Shown in pieces: positions 8,734-18,683 of a DNA stretch of 64,000 nt. The DNA is from Billgrantia lactosivorans (GTDB lineage: Bacteria > Pseudomonadota > Gammaproteobacteria > Pseudomonadales > Halomonadaceae). Position 1 is the first letter of the stretch. Every line of letters begins with the position of its first letter. The position numbers and the translations under genes are program-made. The notes beneath the pieces were generated by a model, which worked only from the letters and a program-made list of their open reading frames with translations, was not told the origin of the DNA and did not search any database. Location of the stretch: NCBI RefSeq assembly GCF_003254665.1, contig NZ_QHGY01000001.1, forward strand, positions 1-64,000. The letters are read 5' to 3'.

Positions 8734-9659
8734 TCACTCGCCTGCGGGGCGGCATTGGCCTCGCCGCCAAGCCAAGTGATCAGTTGTTCTATCTCGTCGG
8801 CCAGGGCCTTGGTCATCAGCATGAAGTCGGCCTCGAGGCGCACCGTGGCGTCACCATCGTCCTCGATCTCGCCGGCTTCGTCGATCAGGGTGTCGCTGAA
8901 GCGCAGGGACTTGAGCGTCAGGTCGTCGTGCAGCACGTAGCCGAGCCGCCCCTCGATCTCCACCGCCAGGCGGCTGGCCTGTCGGCCGGCGGCGAGCAAC
9001 TGCTGGATCTCGTCGCTGTCGAGGTCCACCTGGCGCGCGCGCAGGACCCCGTCGTCGCCCTTGGCCTTGAGCTCGACCTGGTCGCCGAGCTGCAGCGAGC
9101 CGGGTCGCGAGTCCTCTTCGGCGAGCCACTGGGTCATCGCGCGCATCGGCAGCGTCTGGGTCGCCAGCGGTGTCACCTTGAGGCTGCCCAGGGTCTCGCG
9201 GAGCAGGTCCAGCGCTTCCTCGGCACGCTTGCGCGAACTGGTATTCACTGCGATCAGGTTGCGCTGGGTATCCCACCACAGGTCGACCTTCTGGCTGCGA
9301 ATGAAGGCGCGCGGCAACAGCTCCTCGTAGATCAGCTCCTTGAGCTCCTGCTTTTCCTGGCGGCGCAGCTTGCGCCCCTCGCGAGCCTCGATGTCGGCGC
9401 TGCGCTCCTCCAGTTCCTCGCGCACCACACCGGCGGGCAACAGCCGCTCATGGCGCAGCATGGTCATCAGGCGCTGGCCCTGCAGCTCGTGCAGCAGCGC
9501 GGTGCCGGCGCGCCCGGCGGGAGGGCACCAGCCCACGCGCCTGGCTTCCTGGCTGCCGGGCGTGCGTGCCGCCTGCTCGGCCAGGGCGGCCTCCAGGTCG
9601 GCCGCGGGAATGCCCGTCGACCCGTGCAGGCGGTAAAGGTGCAAGTGCTTGAACCACAT
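8730..9659 (-). CDS. rdgC: Recombination-associated protein RdgC
   Basis: RdgC is a ring-shaped, sequence-independent double-stranded-DNA-binding protein that modulates RecA. The 309-residue length matches the family (about 300). The hallmark N-terminus MWFKHLHLYRL, the central LLPRAFIRSQKVDLWWD segment and TLKSLRFSDTLIDEAGE near the C-terminus are all present. AGGGAA precedes the ATG at good spacing. It is the first gene of a minus-strand trio with overlapping stops and starts. It is divergent from the thioesterase gene, with a 170-base shared promoter region. Confidence 0.95.
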   Translation of the reverse strand: MWFKHLHLYRLHGSTGIPAADLEAALAEQAARTPGSQEARRVGWCPPAGRAGTALLHELQGQRLMTMLRHERLLPAGVVREELEERSADIEAREGRKLRRQEKQELKELIYEELLPRAFIRSQKVDLWWDTQRNLIAVNTSSRKRAEEALDLLRETLGSLKVTPLATQTLPMRAMTQWLAEEDSRPGSLQLGDQVELKAKGDDGVLRARQVDLDSDEIQQLLAAGRQASRLAVEIEGRLGYVLHDDLTLKSLRFSDTLIDEAGEIEDDGDATVRLEADFMLMTKALADEIEQLITWLGGEANAAPQASE

Positions 9660-9746
9660 GGCGCAATTCCCTGAACGAAAGGACGCATATTATGGCGAAG
9701 GGGGCACCCGGGTTCCAGTGGCAAACGGCGTGCGTGATCCGGAACA

Positions 9747-9766
9747 ATTCAAACTAATGTTTGAAT
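9747..9766. promoter_or_regulatory. PsrA-type operator, perfect palindrome
   Basis: A perfect inverted repeat of 8 bases on each side of a TAAT spacer, core CAAAC-N4-GTTTG. This is the known consensus shape for PsrA, a TetR-family fatty-acid-responsive repressor of beta-oxidation and related genes in Pseudomonas and relatives. It lies 64 bases before the thioesterase start and 88 bases before rdgC. The protein that binds is inferred; the palindrome is seen directly. Confidence 0.6.
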
Positions 9767-9829
9767 CTGTCTCGGGGGCAGGCCTAGAATCGAGTGGCAT
9801 GCCATCGGAGAACAAAGGAGATCCCACGT

Positions 9830-10258
9830 ATGGAGCATTGTGTTTCCCGCGTCACCCTGCGCGTTCGTGGCTACCACCTGGATGGCTACGGCCACGTCAA
9901 CAACGCCCGGTACCTGGAATTCCTCGAGGAGGGGCGGTGGGGCTATTTCGATGACCGCCCCGAGCTCGCGCGGCATTTCGCTTCCGGCAACCCGGCCCTG
10001 GTGGCGGTCAATCTCAACATCAACTATCGCCAGGCTGCGGTGGGCGGCGACGATCTCGAAGTGATCACCCGAATCGCCGAGCTGGGCCACCGTAGCGCCC
10101 GCATCCATCAGGAGATTCGTCGCATCGGCGACGGCCAGCCGATTGCCGACGCCGACCTCACCTTCGTTCTGTTCGACGTGCGCAACCAGCAATCCATGCC
10201 CATTGAGGGAGAGATCCGCCAGGCTCTGGAGCCGCTGGTGTTGCCGAAGGAGGCATGA
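9830..10258 (+). CDS. Hotdog-fold acyl-CoA thioesterase (YbgC/FadM type)
   Basis: This 142-residue protein carries the 4-hydroxybenzoyl-CoA thioesterase hotdog signature RGYHLDGYGHVNNARYLEF, with the catalytic-type Asp/Tyr-Gly-His-Val-Asn-Asn block. It should hydrolyse acyl-CoA thioesters in the cytoplasm. AAAGGAG at 9814-9820 fixes the ATG at 9830. The upstream PsrA-like palindrome suggests induction by fatty acyl-CoA, which would make a FadM-like role (removing long-chain acyl-CoA by-products of beta-oxidation) attractive. Substrate range is inferred, not shown. The gene ends 186 bases before gyrA and is probably a separate transcript. Confidence 0.88.
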   Translation: MEHCVSRVTLRVRGYHLDGYGHVNNARYLEFLEEGRWGYFDDRPELARHFASGNPALVAVNLNINYRQAAVGGDDLEVITRIAELGHRSARIHQEIRRIGDGQPIADADLTFVLFDVRNQQSMPIEGEIRQALEPLVLPKEA

Positions 10259-10347
10259 AGGGGAAACATCAGCGGCAGCATCATCTTGTCGCTTGTGTCC
10301 AGTCTTCCTTTGCACTGCCTCGCACGCTGCCTTTGTGTCGCCCGCAG

Positions 10348-10356
10348 TGGTATGAT
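10348..10356 (+). promoter_or_regulatory. Extended -10 promoter element before gyrA
   Basis: TGGTATGAT reads as an extended -10 (TGN then TATGAT, one mismatch from TATAAT), about 90 bases before the gyrA start. No good -35 is visible at normal spacing, which is common for extended -10 promoters. Assigned by eye only. Confidence 0.4.
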
Positions 10357-10444
10357 GGCAGGCTGTAATGGCGCGCCACGCCTCGGCCAATGCTTGGCTT
10401 GAAGAGCGCACCAAATCGTTGTAGCGCAAAGGATTCGACGACCC

Positions 10445-13174
10445 ATGGGTGACATCGCCAGAGAGATTCTGCCAGTCAACATCGAGGACGAGCTGAAGCA
10501 GTCGTACCTCGACTACGCGATGAGCGTGATCATCGGCCGTGCGCTGCCGGACGTGCGCGACGGGCTCAAGCCGGTGCACCGGCGCGTGCTGTTCGCCATG
10601 CACGAACTCGGCAACGACTGGAACAAGCCGTACAAGAAGTCCGCCCGCGTGGTGGGCGACGTCATCGGTAAGTACCACCCCCATGGTGACAGCGCGGTCT
10701 ACGACACCATCGTGCGCATGGCCCAGGATTTCTCCATGCGCCACGTGCTGGTCGACGGCCAGGGCAACTTCGGCTCGATCGACGGCGACAGCGCCGCGGC
10801 GATGCGTTACACCGAGGTGCGCATGGCCAGGCTCGCCCACGAGCTGCTGGCCGATCTCGACAAGGACACCGTCGACTGGGTCGACAACTACGACGGCACC
10901 GAGCGCATTCCCGACGTGCTGCCGACCAAGGTGCCCAACCTGCTGATCAACGGCTCCTCGGGCATCGCCGTCGGCATGGCCACCAACATCCCGCCGCACA
11001 ACATGATCGAGGTGATCGACGGCTGCCTGGCGCTGATCGACGACTACACCCTGACCGTCGACGACCTGATGGAGTACATCTCCGGGCCCGATTTCCCCAC
11101 CGCGGGGATCATCAACGGCCGCGCCGGCATCCTCGAGGCCTACCGCACCGGTCGCGGGCGCATCTACGTGCGCGCCCGCCACACCATCGAGCACGACGAC
11201 AAGAGCGGCCGCGACCACATCATCATCACCGAGCTGCCCTACCAGGTGAACAAGGCGCGGCTGATCGAGAAGATCGCCGAGCTGGTCAAGGACAAGAAGA
11301 TCGAGGGCATCGCCGAGCTGCGCGACGAGTCCGACAAGGACGGCCTGCGCGTGGTGATCGAGATCAAGCGCGGCGAGTCCGGCGAGGTGGTGGTCAACAA
11401 CCTCTTCGCCCAGACCCAGCTGCAGAACGTCTTCGGCATCAACATGGTCGCCATCGAGAATGGCCAGCCCAAGATCCTCAACCTCAAGGAGGTGCTCGAG
11501 GCGTTCATCCGGCACCGCCGCGAGGTGGTCACCCGGCGCACCCTGTACGAACTGAAGAAGGCCCGCGAGCGCGGCCACATCCTCGAAGGCCTGGCCGTCG
11601 CCATCTCCAACATCGACGAGGTGATCGAGCTGATCAAGGCCTCGCCGAGCGCCGCCGAAGCCAAGGAGAAGCTGCTCGACAAGGTCTGGCCGCCCGGCCA
11701 GGTCACCGCCATGCTGGAGCGCGCCGGCGCCACCTCGTGCAAGCCCGAAGAGCTCGAGGAGGGCTTCGGGCTCAACACCTCCGGCACCGAATACCGCCTC
11801 TCGCCGGCCCAGGCCCAGGCCATCCTCGAACTGCGCCTGCACCGCCTGACCGGCCTCGAGACCGAAAAGCTGCTCGACGAGTACCTCGGTATCCTCGAGA
11901 GGATCGCCGAGCTGATGGCGATCCTGGCCTCCAGCGAGCGCCTGCTCGAGGTGATTCGTGAGGAACTCACCGCCGTACGCGACCAGTTCGGCGATGCGCG
12001 CCGCACCGAGATCCAGGCCAGCCACCTCGACCTCTCGATCGAGGACCTGATCGCCGAGGAGGACATGGTGGTCACGGTCTCGCGCACCGGCTACGCCAAG
12101 ACCCAGCCGCTCTCCGACTACCAGGCCCAGCGCCGTGGCGGTCGCGGTAAGTCGGCCACCGCCATGAAGGACGAGGACGTCATCGAGCACCTGCTGGTGG
12201 CCTCCACCCACGACACCGTGCTGATGTTCTCCAACAAGGGCAAGGTCTACTGGCTCAAGGTCTACGAGATGCCGGCGGCCAGCCGCGGCTCGCGCGGCAA
12301 GCCGCTGGTCAACCTGCTGCCGCTGGACGAGGGCGAGGCGATCAACGCCATCATGCCGGTGAAGGACTACAGCCCCGACTGCTACATCTTCTTCGCCACC
12401 GCCAAGGGCACGGTCAAGCGCACCAGCCTCGACCAGTTCTCGCGCCCGCGCAGCGTCGGCCTGATCGCCATCGACATCGAAGAGGACGACCGCCTGGTGG
12501 GTGCCGCCATCACCTCGGGCAACGACCACGTCATGCTGCTGTCGTCCAACGGCAAGGCGATTCGCTTCGAAGAGACCAACGTGCGCGCCATGGGCCGTAC
12601 CGCCCGCGGCGTGCGTGGCATGCGCCTGCTCGGCGACGCCGAAGTGATCAGCCTGATCATCCCCCAGAGCCAGCAGATCGACGCCGACGCCGACAGCGAG
12701 ACGGAAGGCGAAGAAGGCGCCGCGCTGGAGAACGGCAACGGCGGGCAGATCTACATCCTCACCGCCTCCGAGAACGGCTACGGCAAGCGTACCCGGCTCG
12801 AGGAGTTCCCGCTGCGCGGGCGCGGCGGTCAGGGCGTGATCGCCATGCAGACCAGCGAGCGCAACGGCTCCCTCGTCGCCGCCATGCAGGTCTACTCCGC
12901 CGACGAGATGATGCTGATCACCGACCGCGGCACCCTGGTGCGCACCCGCGTCGACGAGGTCTCGATCACCTCGCGCAACACTCAGGGCGTGATGCTGATT
13001 CGCCTGGGCAACGACGAGAAGCTGGTCAAGACCGTGCGCATCGACGAGCCCGACGCGGAGAGCGAGCCTGAGAACGGTGCCGAGGACGAAGCGGACGCAC
13101 CGAAAGCCGAGCTGCAGAACGGGCCGGCTGCGGACGGGAGCGAGGGTGTAGAAGAGAACCGGAACGACGAATAA
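10445..13174 (+). CDS. gyrA: DNA gyrase subunit A
   Basis: This 909-residue type II topoisomerase subunit breaks and rejoins DNA to introduce negative supercoils together with GyrB. The active-site Tyr122 is in ...RYTEVRM. The quinolone-resistance region reads [10 protein letters not shown] with Ser83 and Asp87, the drug-sensitive residues. The GyrA box QRRGGRGK opens the C-terminal beta-pinwheel, confirming gyrase over topoisomerase IV. Two oddities are an acidic Asp/Glu/Gly/Asn-rich insertion at about residues 740-765 within the pinwheel, and a long acidic tail of about 45 residues. Both fit a salt-adapted cytoplasm. AAAGGA lies upstream of the ATG. A large inverted-repeat structure follows the gene. 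Confidence 0.99.
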   Translation: MGDIAREILPVNIEDELKQSYLDYAMSVIIGRALPDVRDGLKPVHRRVLFAMHELGNDWNKPYKKSARVVGDVIGKYHPHGDSAVYDTIVRMAQDFSMRHVLVDGQGNFGSIDGDSAAAMRYTEVRMARLAHELLADLDKDTVDWVDNYDGTERIPDVLPTKVPNLLINGSSGIAVGMATNIPPHNMIEVIDGCLALIDDYTLTVDDLMEYISGPDFPTAGIINGRAGILEAYRTGRGRIYVRARHTIEHDDKSGRDHIIITELPYQVNKARLIEKIAELVKDKKIEGIAELRDESDKDGLRVVIEIKRGESGEVVVNNLFAQTQLQNVFGINMVAIENGQPKILNLKEVLEAFIRHRREVVTRRTLYELKKARERGHILEGLAVAISNIDEVIELIKASPSAAEAKEKLLDKVWPPGQVTAMLERAGATSCKPEELEEGFGLNTSGTEYRLSPAQAQAILELRLHRLTGLETEKLLDEYLGILERIAELMAILASSERLLEVIREELTAVRDQFGDARRTEIQASHLDLSIEDLIAEEDMVVTVSRTGYAKTQPLSDYQAQRRGGRGKSATAMKDEDVIEHLLVASTHDTVLMFSNKGKVYWLKVYEMPAASRGSRGKPLVNLLPLDEGEAINAIMPVKDYSPDCYIFFATAKGTVKRTSLDQFSRPRSVGLIAIDIEEDDRLVGAAITSGNDHVMLLSSNGKAIRFEETNVRAMGRTARGVRGMRLLGDAEVISLIIPQSQQIDADADSETEGEEGAALENGNGGQIYILTASENGYGKRTRLEEFPLRGRGGQGVIAMQTSERNGSLVAAMQVYSADEMMLITDRGTLVRTRVDEVSITSRNTQGVMLIRLGNDEKLVKTVRIDEPDAESEPENGAEDEADAPKAELQNGPAADGSEGVEENRNDE

Positions 13175-13197
13175 GCGCGTCTGCATAACCGGAAAGC

Positions 13198-13310
13198 GAT
13201 GAGCTGTTCCGGCGACGAGCCTCGCGAGGGCGCTGTGACCCCATCCTTGGGCGCTACTTTTGCCATCCATGGCAAAAGACCCTCGCTACGGCTCGTCCCC
13301 GGCGCTCATC
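13198..13310. repeat. Nested inverted-repeat element between gyrA and serC
   Basis: The outer arms 13198-13230 and 13280-13310 are imperfect reverse complements (GATGAGC...GACGAGCC...GCGAGGG). Between them lies a perfect 10-bp repeat, CTTTTGCCAT at 13257-13266 and ATGGCAAAAG at 13269-13278. Nearly the whole 176-base spacer can fold. It may be an extragenic palindromic (REP/BIME-like) element and may also terminate or stabilise the gyrA message. No U-tract is evident. Confidence 0.6.
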
Positions 13311-13350
13311 CCGCCTGGTCACGACATGAGTAGAACGGAACACCACGCTG

Positions 13351-14436
13351 ATGACACGCCACTATAACTTCTGCGCCGGTCCCGCGGCGCTGCCCACCCC
13401 GGTGCTCGAGCGCGCGCGGGAAGAGCTGCTCGACTACCAGGGCCGCGGGCTCTCGGTGATGGAGATGAGCCACCGTTCGCCCGAGTTCGTCGCCATCGCC
13501 GAGCAGGCCGAGGCCGACCTGCGCGAGCTGCTCGCCGTGCCGTCGAACTACAAGGTGCTGTTCCTGCAGGGCGGCGCCAGCCTGCAGTTCGCCATGGTGC
13601 CGATGAACCTGCTGGGGCAGGGCGGGGCGGCCAACTTCCTCTACACAGGGATCTGGGGCAAGAAGGCGCTGGCGGAAGCCAGGCAGCTGGGCTTCGACGT
13701 GCACCTGGCCGGTTCCAGCGAGCCAAGCGGTCACGCCGAGGTACCGACCCAGGCCGAACTGGCGCTCTCCGCGGATGCCGCCTACCTGCACTACACCGCC
13801 AACGAGACCATCGGCGGGCTCGAGTTCGACTACATCCCCGACGTCAACGTGCCGCTGGTGTGCGACTACTCTTCCAGCATCCTGGCCGAGCCGCTCGACG
13901 TGTCGCGCTTCGGCGTCATCTACGCCGGGGCGCAGAAGAACATCGGCCCCGCCGGCCTGACCCTGGTACTGGTGCGCGACGACCTGCTCGATCGCCGCTG
14001 CGAACGCATCCCCAGCCTGTTCGACTACCGCGCCATGGCCGAGGCGGGCTCCATGATCAACACGCCGCCCACCTACGCCTGGTACCTGGCGGGGCTGGTG
14101 TTCCAGTGGCTCAAGCATGACATCGGCGGGCTCGAGGCCATGGCGGCGATCAATGCGCGCAAGGCGGCCAAGCTCTACGCGGCGATCGACGCCAGCGGGT
14201 TCTACTCCAACCCCATCGTGCCGCGCAACCGCTCGCGCATGAACGTGCCGTTCGTGCTCGCCGACGAACGCCTCGACAAGACCTTCCTGGCGGAAGCCGA
14301 AGAGGCCGGCCTGCTCAACCTCAAGGGCCACCGCAGCGTCGGCGGCATGCGGGCGAGCCTCTACAACGCCGTACCCGAAGCGGCCGTCGATGCGCTGATC
14401 GACTTCATGGCCGACTTCGAGCAACGCAGGGGATAA
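13351..14436 (+). CDS. serC: Phosphoserine aminotransferase
   Basis: This PLP enzyme converts 3-phosphohydroxypyruvate and glutamate to phosphoserine (serine synthesis), and 3-hydroxy-4-phosphohydroxythreonine in pyridoxal phosphate synthesis. It has 361 residues, the normal length. Diagnostic stretches are YNFCAGPAALP at the N-terminus, LQGGASLQFAMVPMN, and the PLP-binding Lys196 in AGAQKNIGPAG. It starts the aromatic/serine operon: pheA follows after 3 bases and tyrA-aroA after 2 more, matching the conserved serC-pheA-...-aroA-cmk-rpsA order of pseudomonads. Confidence 0.98.
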   Translation: MTRHYNFCAGPAALPTPVLERAREELLDYQGRGLSVMEMSHRSPEFVAIAEQAEADLRELLAVPSNYKVLFLQGGASLQFAMVPMNLLGQGGAANFLYTGIWGKKALAEARQLGFDVHLAGSSEPSGHAEVPTQAELALSADAAYLHYTANETIGGLEFDYIPDVNVPLVCDYSSSILAEPLDVSRFGVIYAGAQKNIGPAGLTLVLVRDDLLDRRCERIPSLFDYRAMAEAGSMINTPPTYAWYLAGLVFQWLKHDIGGLEAMAAINARKAAKLYAAIDASGFYSNPIVPRNRSRMNVPFVLADERLDKTFLAEAEEAGLLNLKGHRSVGGMRASLYNAVPEAAVDALIDFMADFEQRRG

Positions 14437-14439
14437 GCC

Positions 14440-15531
14440 ATGACCGACACCCCCGTCAATCTCGACTCGCTGCGTGAACGCATCGACGCGCTCGACAACG
14501 AGATCCTGCGCCTGATCAGCGCCCGCGCCGAGTGTGCCAAGCAGGTCGCCGAGGTCAAGACCAAGCACGACCCCGGCGCCGTCTTCTATCGCCCCGAGCG
14601 CGAGGCCCAGGTGCTGCGCCGGATCATGGAGCTCAACCCGGGCCCGCTCAACAGCGAGGAGATGGCGCGGCTGTTCCGCGAGATCATGTCCGCCTGCCTG
14701 GCGCTGGAGCAGCCCACCAAGGTGGCCTATCTCGGCCCCGAAGGCACCTTCACCCAGCAGGCCGCGCTCAAGCACTTCGGCGAGAGCGCGGTGAGCATGC
14801 CCATGGCCGCCATCGACGAGGTCTTCCGTGAAGTGGAGGCGGGGGCGGTCAACTACGGCGTGGTGCCGGTGGAGAACTCCACCGAGGGCGTGGTCAGCCA
14901 CACCCTCGACTCGTTCATGGACTCCTCGATCCGCATCTGCGGCGAGGTGGTGCTGCGTATCCACCACCACCTGCTGGTCGCCGACACCACGCTGCGCGAC
15001 AAGGTCTCGCGGGTCTACTCCCACCCGCAGTCGCTGGCCCAGTGTCGCAAGTGGCTCGACGCCCACTATCCACGCGCCGAGCGGGTGCCGGTGTCGTCCA
15101 ACGCCGAGGCGGCCCGCATGATCAAGAGCGAGTGGCACAGCGCCGCCATCGCCGGCGACATGGCCGCCAAGCTCTACGGCCTGGAGAAGGTCGCCGAGAA
15201 GATCGAGGACCGTCCCGACAACTCCACGCGCTTCCTGATCATCGGCAGCCAGCACGTGCCCATGTCCGGCGAGGACAAGACCTCCATCGTGGTCGCCATG
15301 CGCAACCAGCCCGGCGCGCTGCACGACCTGCTCGAGCCGTTCCACCGGCACAGCATCGACCTCACCCGCCTGGAGACGCGCCCCTCGCGCACCGGGGTGT
15401 GGAACTACGTGTTCTTCATCGACTTCAAGGGCCACGTGGACGAGCCGCGGGTCGCCGCGGTACTCGAGGAGGTGCGCCTGCGCGCCTCCGAGGTCAAGGT
15501 ACTCGGCTCCTACCCCGTGGGTGTGCTGTAA
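14440..15531 (+). CDS. pheA: Bifunctional chorismate mutase / prephenate dehydratase
   Basis: This P-protein of phenylalanine synthesis has 363 residues. The AroQ chorismate mutase domain occupies about residues 5-90 (LDSLRERIDALDNEILRLI, RPEREAQVLRRI). The prephenate dehydratase domain runs about 95-275 (VAYLGPEGTFTQQAA, VVPVENSTEGVVSHTLD, DNSTRFLIIG with the catalytic Thr). The ACT regulatory domain fills the C-terminus (GALHDLLEPFHRHSIDLTRLETRPS). The GALHD and ETRPS-type residues bind phenylalanine in relatives, so feedback inhibition by Phe is expected. It sits between serC and tyrA-aroA. The hisC gene usually found next in Pseudomonas is absent. Confidence 0.98.
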   Translation: MTDTPVNLDSLRERIDALDNEILRLISARAECAKQVAEVKTKHDPGAVFYRPEREAQVLRRIMELNPGPLNSEEMARLFREIMSACLALEQPTKVAYLGPEGTFTQQAALKHFGESAVSMPMAAIDEVFREVEAGAVNYGVVPVENSTEGVVSHTLDSFMDSSIRICGEVVLRIHHHLLVADTTLRDKVSRVYSHPQSLAQCRKWLDAHYPRAERVPVSSNAEAARMIKSEWHSAAIAGDMAAKLYGLEKVAEKIEDRPDNSTRFLIIGSQHVPMSGEDKTSIVVAMRNQPGALHDLLEPFHRHSIDLTRLETRPSRTGVWNYVFFIDFKGHVDEPRVAAVLEEVRLRASEVKVLGSYPVGVL

Positions 15532-15533
15532 GC

Positions 15534-17819
15534 GTGGTGGGTGGTACGACACCGAACGAAGCGCGCCTCCTCATCGTCGGCCTGGGGCTGATCGGCGGTT
15601 CGCTGGCCGCCGCGCTGCGCGCGGCAGGCTTTACAGGCACGATCCAGGCATGCGACCCGGATCCCGGCGAGATCGCGCGCGGCATCGAGATGGGCCTGAT
15701 CGACGCGGGCGACACCCGCCTCGCGCCGCTGGTGGAAGGCGCCACGCTGATCGTGCTGGCGGTGCCGGTGCTGGCCATGCGCAGCGTGATGACCGAACTC
15801 GCCGCCGCACTGCCGGCGGAGGCGCTGGACGGCGAAGCCCCGCGCGTGGTGATCACCGACGTCGGCAGCACCAAGGCCGCGGTGCGCGATTGCGCCCTGG
15901 CCGCCTTCGGCCGGCTGCCGGCCGGGCTGGTACTGGGCCACCCCATCGCCGGCTCGGAGAAGAGCGGCGTGGCGGCCGCCAACCCCCGGCTCTACGTCAA
16001 CCACAAGGTGATCCTCACCCCCGCCGCCGAGACGGCCCCCGCCGCCGTGGCCCGGGTGCAGGTGCTGTGGCGCGCCTGTGGCGCGGAAGTGCTGGAGATG
16101 GACGTCGACCGCCACGACCAGGTGCTGGCGCGCACCAGCCACCTGCCGCACCTGCTCGCCTTCTCGCTGGTGGACACCCTGGCGCGCCAGGACGAGCGGC
16201 TGGAGATCTTCCGCTACGCCGCCGGCGGCTTTCGCGACTTCACCCGCATCGCCGGCAGCGACCCGGTGATGTGGCGCGACATCTTCACCGCCAACCGCGA
16301 GGCGGTGCTGGCCTCCCTCGACGACTTCGAGGCGGGGCTCGGCCGGCTGCGCCAGGCAGTGGAAGCGGGCGACGGCGATGCTATGCTTGCCATCTTCGAC
16401 CGTGCCAGCCACGCCCGGCACTATTTCGACTCTCTCCTGAACCAGACCAGTTATCAGGCGGAATACCAGATGCAAGAACAAGGCAGACTCACCTTCCGGG
16501 CCGCGCCCGGTGGCCGTGTGGCCGGGCGCATTCGCGTGCCGGGCGACAAGTCGATCTCCCACCGCTCGATCATGCTCGGTGCGCTGGCCGAAGGCGTCAC
16601 CGAAGTGAAGGGCTTCCTGGAAGGGGAGGACAGCCTGGCAACGCTGCAGGCGTTCCGCGAGATGGGCGTGGCCATCGAAGGCCCGCACCAGGGGCGGGTC
16701 ACCGTGCACGGCGTCGGCATGCGCGGGCTCAAGGCGCCCTCCGGCCCGCTCTACGTGGGCAACGCCGGCACCGCCATGCGCCTGTTCTCCGGCCTTCTGG
16801 CGGGGCAGGCCTTCGACAGCGAGTTGATCGGCGACGCCTCGCTGACCAAGCGCCCCATGGGCCGCGTGGCCGACCCGCTGCGCCTGATGGGGGCCAAGAT
16901 CGACACCGCCGAGGGCGGGCGCCCGCCGCTCAAGATCCACGGCGGCCAGGCGCTCAAGGGCATCACCTACGACATGCCCATGGCCAGTGCCCAGGTGAAG
17001 TCCTGCCTGCTGCTCGCCGGGCTGTATGCCGAAGGCGAGACCCGCGTGCGCGAGCCGGCCCCCACCCGCGACCACACCGAGCGCATGCTGACCGGATTCG
17101 GCTATCGCGTCGACCGCGAGGGCGACACCTGCTGGCTCAAGGGGGGCGGCAAGCTGACCGCCGCGCCCATCGACGTGCCAACCGATATCTCCTCCGCCGC
17201 CTTCTTCCTGGTGGCCGCGGCGATCACCCCGGGCTCCAACCTGATCCTCGAGCACGTCGGCATCAACCCCACGCGGATCGGCGTGATCAACATCCTCCAG
17301 CTGATGGGGGCCGACCTGCGCCTGTTCAACGAGCGTGAAGTGGGCGGCGAGCCGGTGGCCGACCTGCACATCCGCTACGCGCCGCTCAAGGGCATCGACA
17401 TTCCCGTCGACCAGGTGCCGCTGGCCATCGACGAATTCCCGGCGCTGTTCGTCGCCGCCGCCTGCGCCAGCGGCACCACGCGCCTGCGCGGCGCCGAGGA
17501 GCTGCGGGTCAAGGAGTCCGACCGCATCCAGGCCATGGCCGACGGCCTGGCGACCCTGGGCGTCAAGCACAGCGTGGTGGAAGACGGCATCGACATCGTC
17601 GGCGCGGGGGGAAGCGACATCGCCTACGGCGGCGGGCGCATCGACAGCCTGGGCGACCATCGTATCGCCATGGCGTTCGTCGTCGCCTCGTTGCGCGCCG
17701 GCGGGGAGATCGTCATCGACGACTGTGCCAACGTCGCCACCTCCTTCCCCGGCTTCACGGAACTCGCCCGGGTGGTCGGTCTCAGAGTGAGCGAGGAGAC
17801 GCAAGAGGTGCGGGCATGA
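15534..17819 (+). CDS. aroA: Fused prephenate dehydrogenase (TyrA) and EPSP synthase (AroA)
   Basis: This single 761-residue protein makes two shikimate-pathway enzymes. Residues 1 to about 305 are a prephenate/arogenate dehydrogenase with an NAD-binding glycine loop ([16 protein letters not shown]) and [12 protein letters not shown]. From about residue 313 comes 3-phosphoshikimate 1-carboxyvinyltransferase with [29 protein letters not shown] and RVKESDRI. The fusion is known in Pseudomonas, Acinetobacter and Halomonas. The start is GTG at 15534 or 15537, directly after the pheA stop, with only a weak ribosome-binding site, suggesting coupled translation. The AroA active-site Gly (in GNAGTAMR) is the wild-type residue. 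The stop overlaps cmk. Confidence 0.97.
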   Translation: MVGGTTPNEARLLIVGLGLIGGSLAAALRAAGFTGTIQACDPDPGEIARGIEMGLIDAGDTRLAPLVEGATLIVLAVPVLAMRSVMTELAAALPAEALDGEAPRVVITDVGSTKAAVRDCALAAFGRLPAGLVLGHPIAGSEKSGVAAANPRLYVNHKVILTPAAETAPAAVARVQVLWRACGAEVLEMDVDRHDQVLARTSHLPHLLAFSLVDTLARQDERLEIFRYAAGGFRDFTRIAGSDPVMWRDIFTANREAVLASLDDFEAGLGRLRQAVEAGDGDAMLAIFDRASHARHYFDSLLNQTSYQAEYQMQEQGRLTFRAAPGGRVAGRIRVPGDKSISHRSIMLGALAEGVTEVKGFLEGEDSLATLQAFREMGVAIEGPHQGRVTVHGVGMRGLKAPSGPLYVGNAGTAMRLFSGLLAGQAFDSELIGDASLTKRPMGRVADPLRLMGAKIDTAEGGRPPLKIHGGQALKGITYDMPMASAQVKSCLLLAGLYAEGETRVREPAPTRDHTERMLTGFGYRVDREGDTCWLKGGGKLTAAPIDVPTDISSAAFFLVAAAITPGSNLILEHVGINPTRIGVINILQLMGADLRLFNEREVGGEPVADLHIRYAPLKGIDIPVDQVPLAIDEFPALFVAAACASGTTRLRGAEELRVKESDRIQAMADGLATLGVKHSVVEDGIDIVGAGGSDIAYGGGRIDSLGDHRIAMAFVVASLRAGGEIVIDDCANVATSFPGFTELARVVGLRVSEETQEVRA

Positions 17820-18505
17820 GCGAAGCGGCCAAGGTGCTGACCCTCGACGGCCCCGGCGGCGCGGGCAAGGGCACCATCAGCCGGCTGGTCGCCGAGCGCC
17901 TGGGCTGGCACCTGCTCGACAGCGGTGCGCTCTACCGCCTCACGGCGCTGGCAGCACTGCGCCACGGCGTGGCGCTGGACGACGAACCGGGGCTGGAGCG
18001 GGTCGCCGCCGAACTCGACGTGGTGTTCCTGGCCGAAGAGGAGAGCACCCGCGTGCTGCTCGAAGGCGACGACGTCAGCCGCGAGATCCGTACCGAGCAG
18101 GTGGGCGATGCCGCCTCCCAGGTGGCGGCGCTGAACGGCGTGCGCCAGGCCCTGCTGCAGCGCCAGCGCGACTTCCGACAGCCGCCCGGGCTGGTGGCCG
18201 ACGGCCGCGACATGGGCACCGTGGTGTTCCCCGACGCCGAGCTCAAGGTGTTCCTCACCGCGAGCCCCGAGGAACGCGCGCGCAGGCGCCACCTCCAGTT
18301 GCAGGAGGCGGGGGTGGATGCTAGTCTATCGAGTCTTTTGAAGGAAATTCAGGCACGCGATGCACGCGACATGCAGCGCAGCGTGGCTCCGCTCAAGCCG
18401 GCCGAAGATGCCATCACGCTTGACACCACGCGCCTGAAGATACCGGAAGTGGTGGAACGGTTGACGGAGTGGCTGGCCGAGCGCGGCCTCGTCCCCGAGA
18501 CTTGA
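17816..18505 (+). CDS. cmk: Cytidylate kinase
   Basis: This enzyme phosphorylates CMP and dCMP with ATP, recycling nucleotides from RNA and lipid turnover. It has 229 residues, the family length. The P-loop GPGGAGKGT is near the N-terminus, followed by [33 protein letters not shown] and the LID region [13 protein letters not shown]. The start overlaps the aroA stop (ATGA), and AGAGG lies upstream. The order aroA-cmk-rpsA is conserved across gammaproteobacteria. Confidence 0.98.
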   Translation: MSEAAKVLTLDGPGGAGKGTISRLVAERLGWHLLDSGALYRLTALAALRHGVALDDEPGLERVAAELDVVFLAEEESTRVLLEGDDVSREIRTEQVGDAASQVAALNGVRQALLQRQRDFRQPPGLVADGRDMGTVVFPDAELKVFLTASPEERARRRHLQLQEAGVDASLSSLLKEIQARDARDMQRSVAPLKPAEDAITLDTTRLKIPEVVERLTEWLAERGLVPET

Positions 18506-18683
18506 TCTCCCTTGCGGCGCCCTCGAGCGGATGTCATGGCATGGTCGGGCAATTCATTCTTGCAAGCCCGGCCAGGTCCAACCAGCGCTAACATTCCCGG
18601 GGGTTTGGTAAATTAGGCCCGCACTCGCTGGTGGTGCGGAGAAGGCGGCAACGCCTCAACACCGTTGATCACGTAGGAAAACC

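Noticed and set aside
9749-13270. 1173-codon minus-strand open frame
   Set aside because: It is the exact antisense of gyrA; its His/Val/Leu/Asp-rich composition is a GC-bias artefact, and gyrA is certain.
13306-15552. 748-codon minus-strand open frame
   Set aside because: Antisense shadow of serC and pheA, both clearly real on the plus strand.
15510-17804. 764-codon minus-strand open frame
   Set aside because: Antisense shadow of tyrA-aroA.
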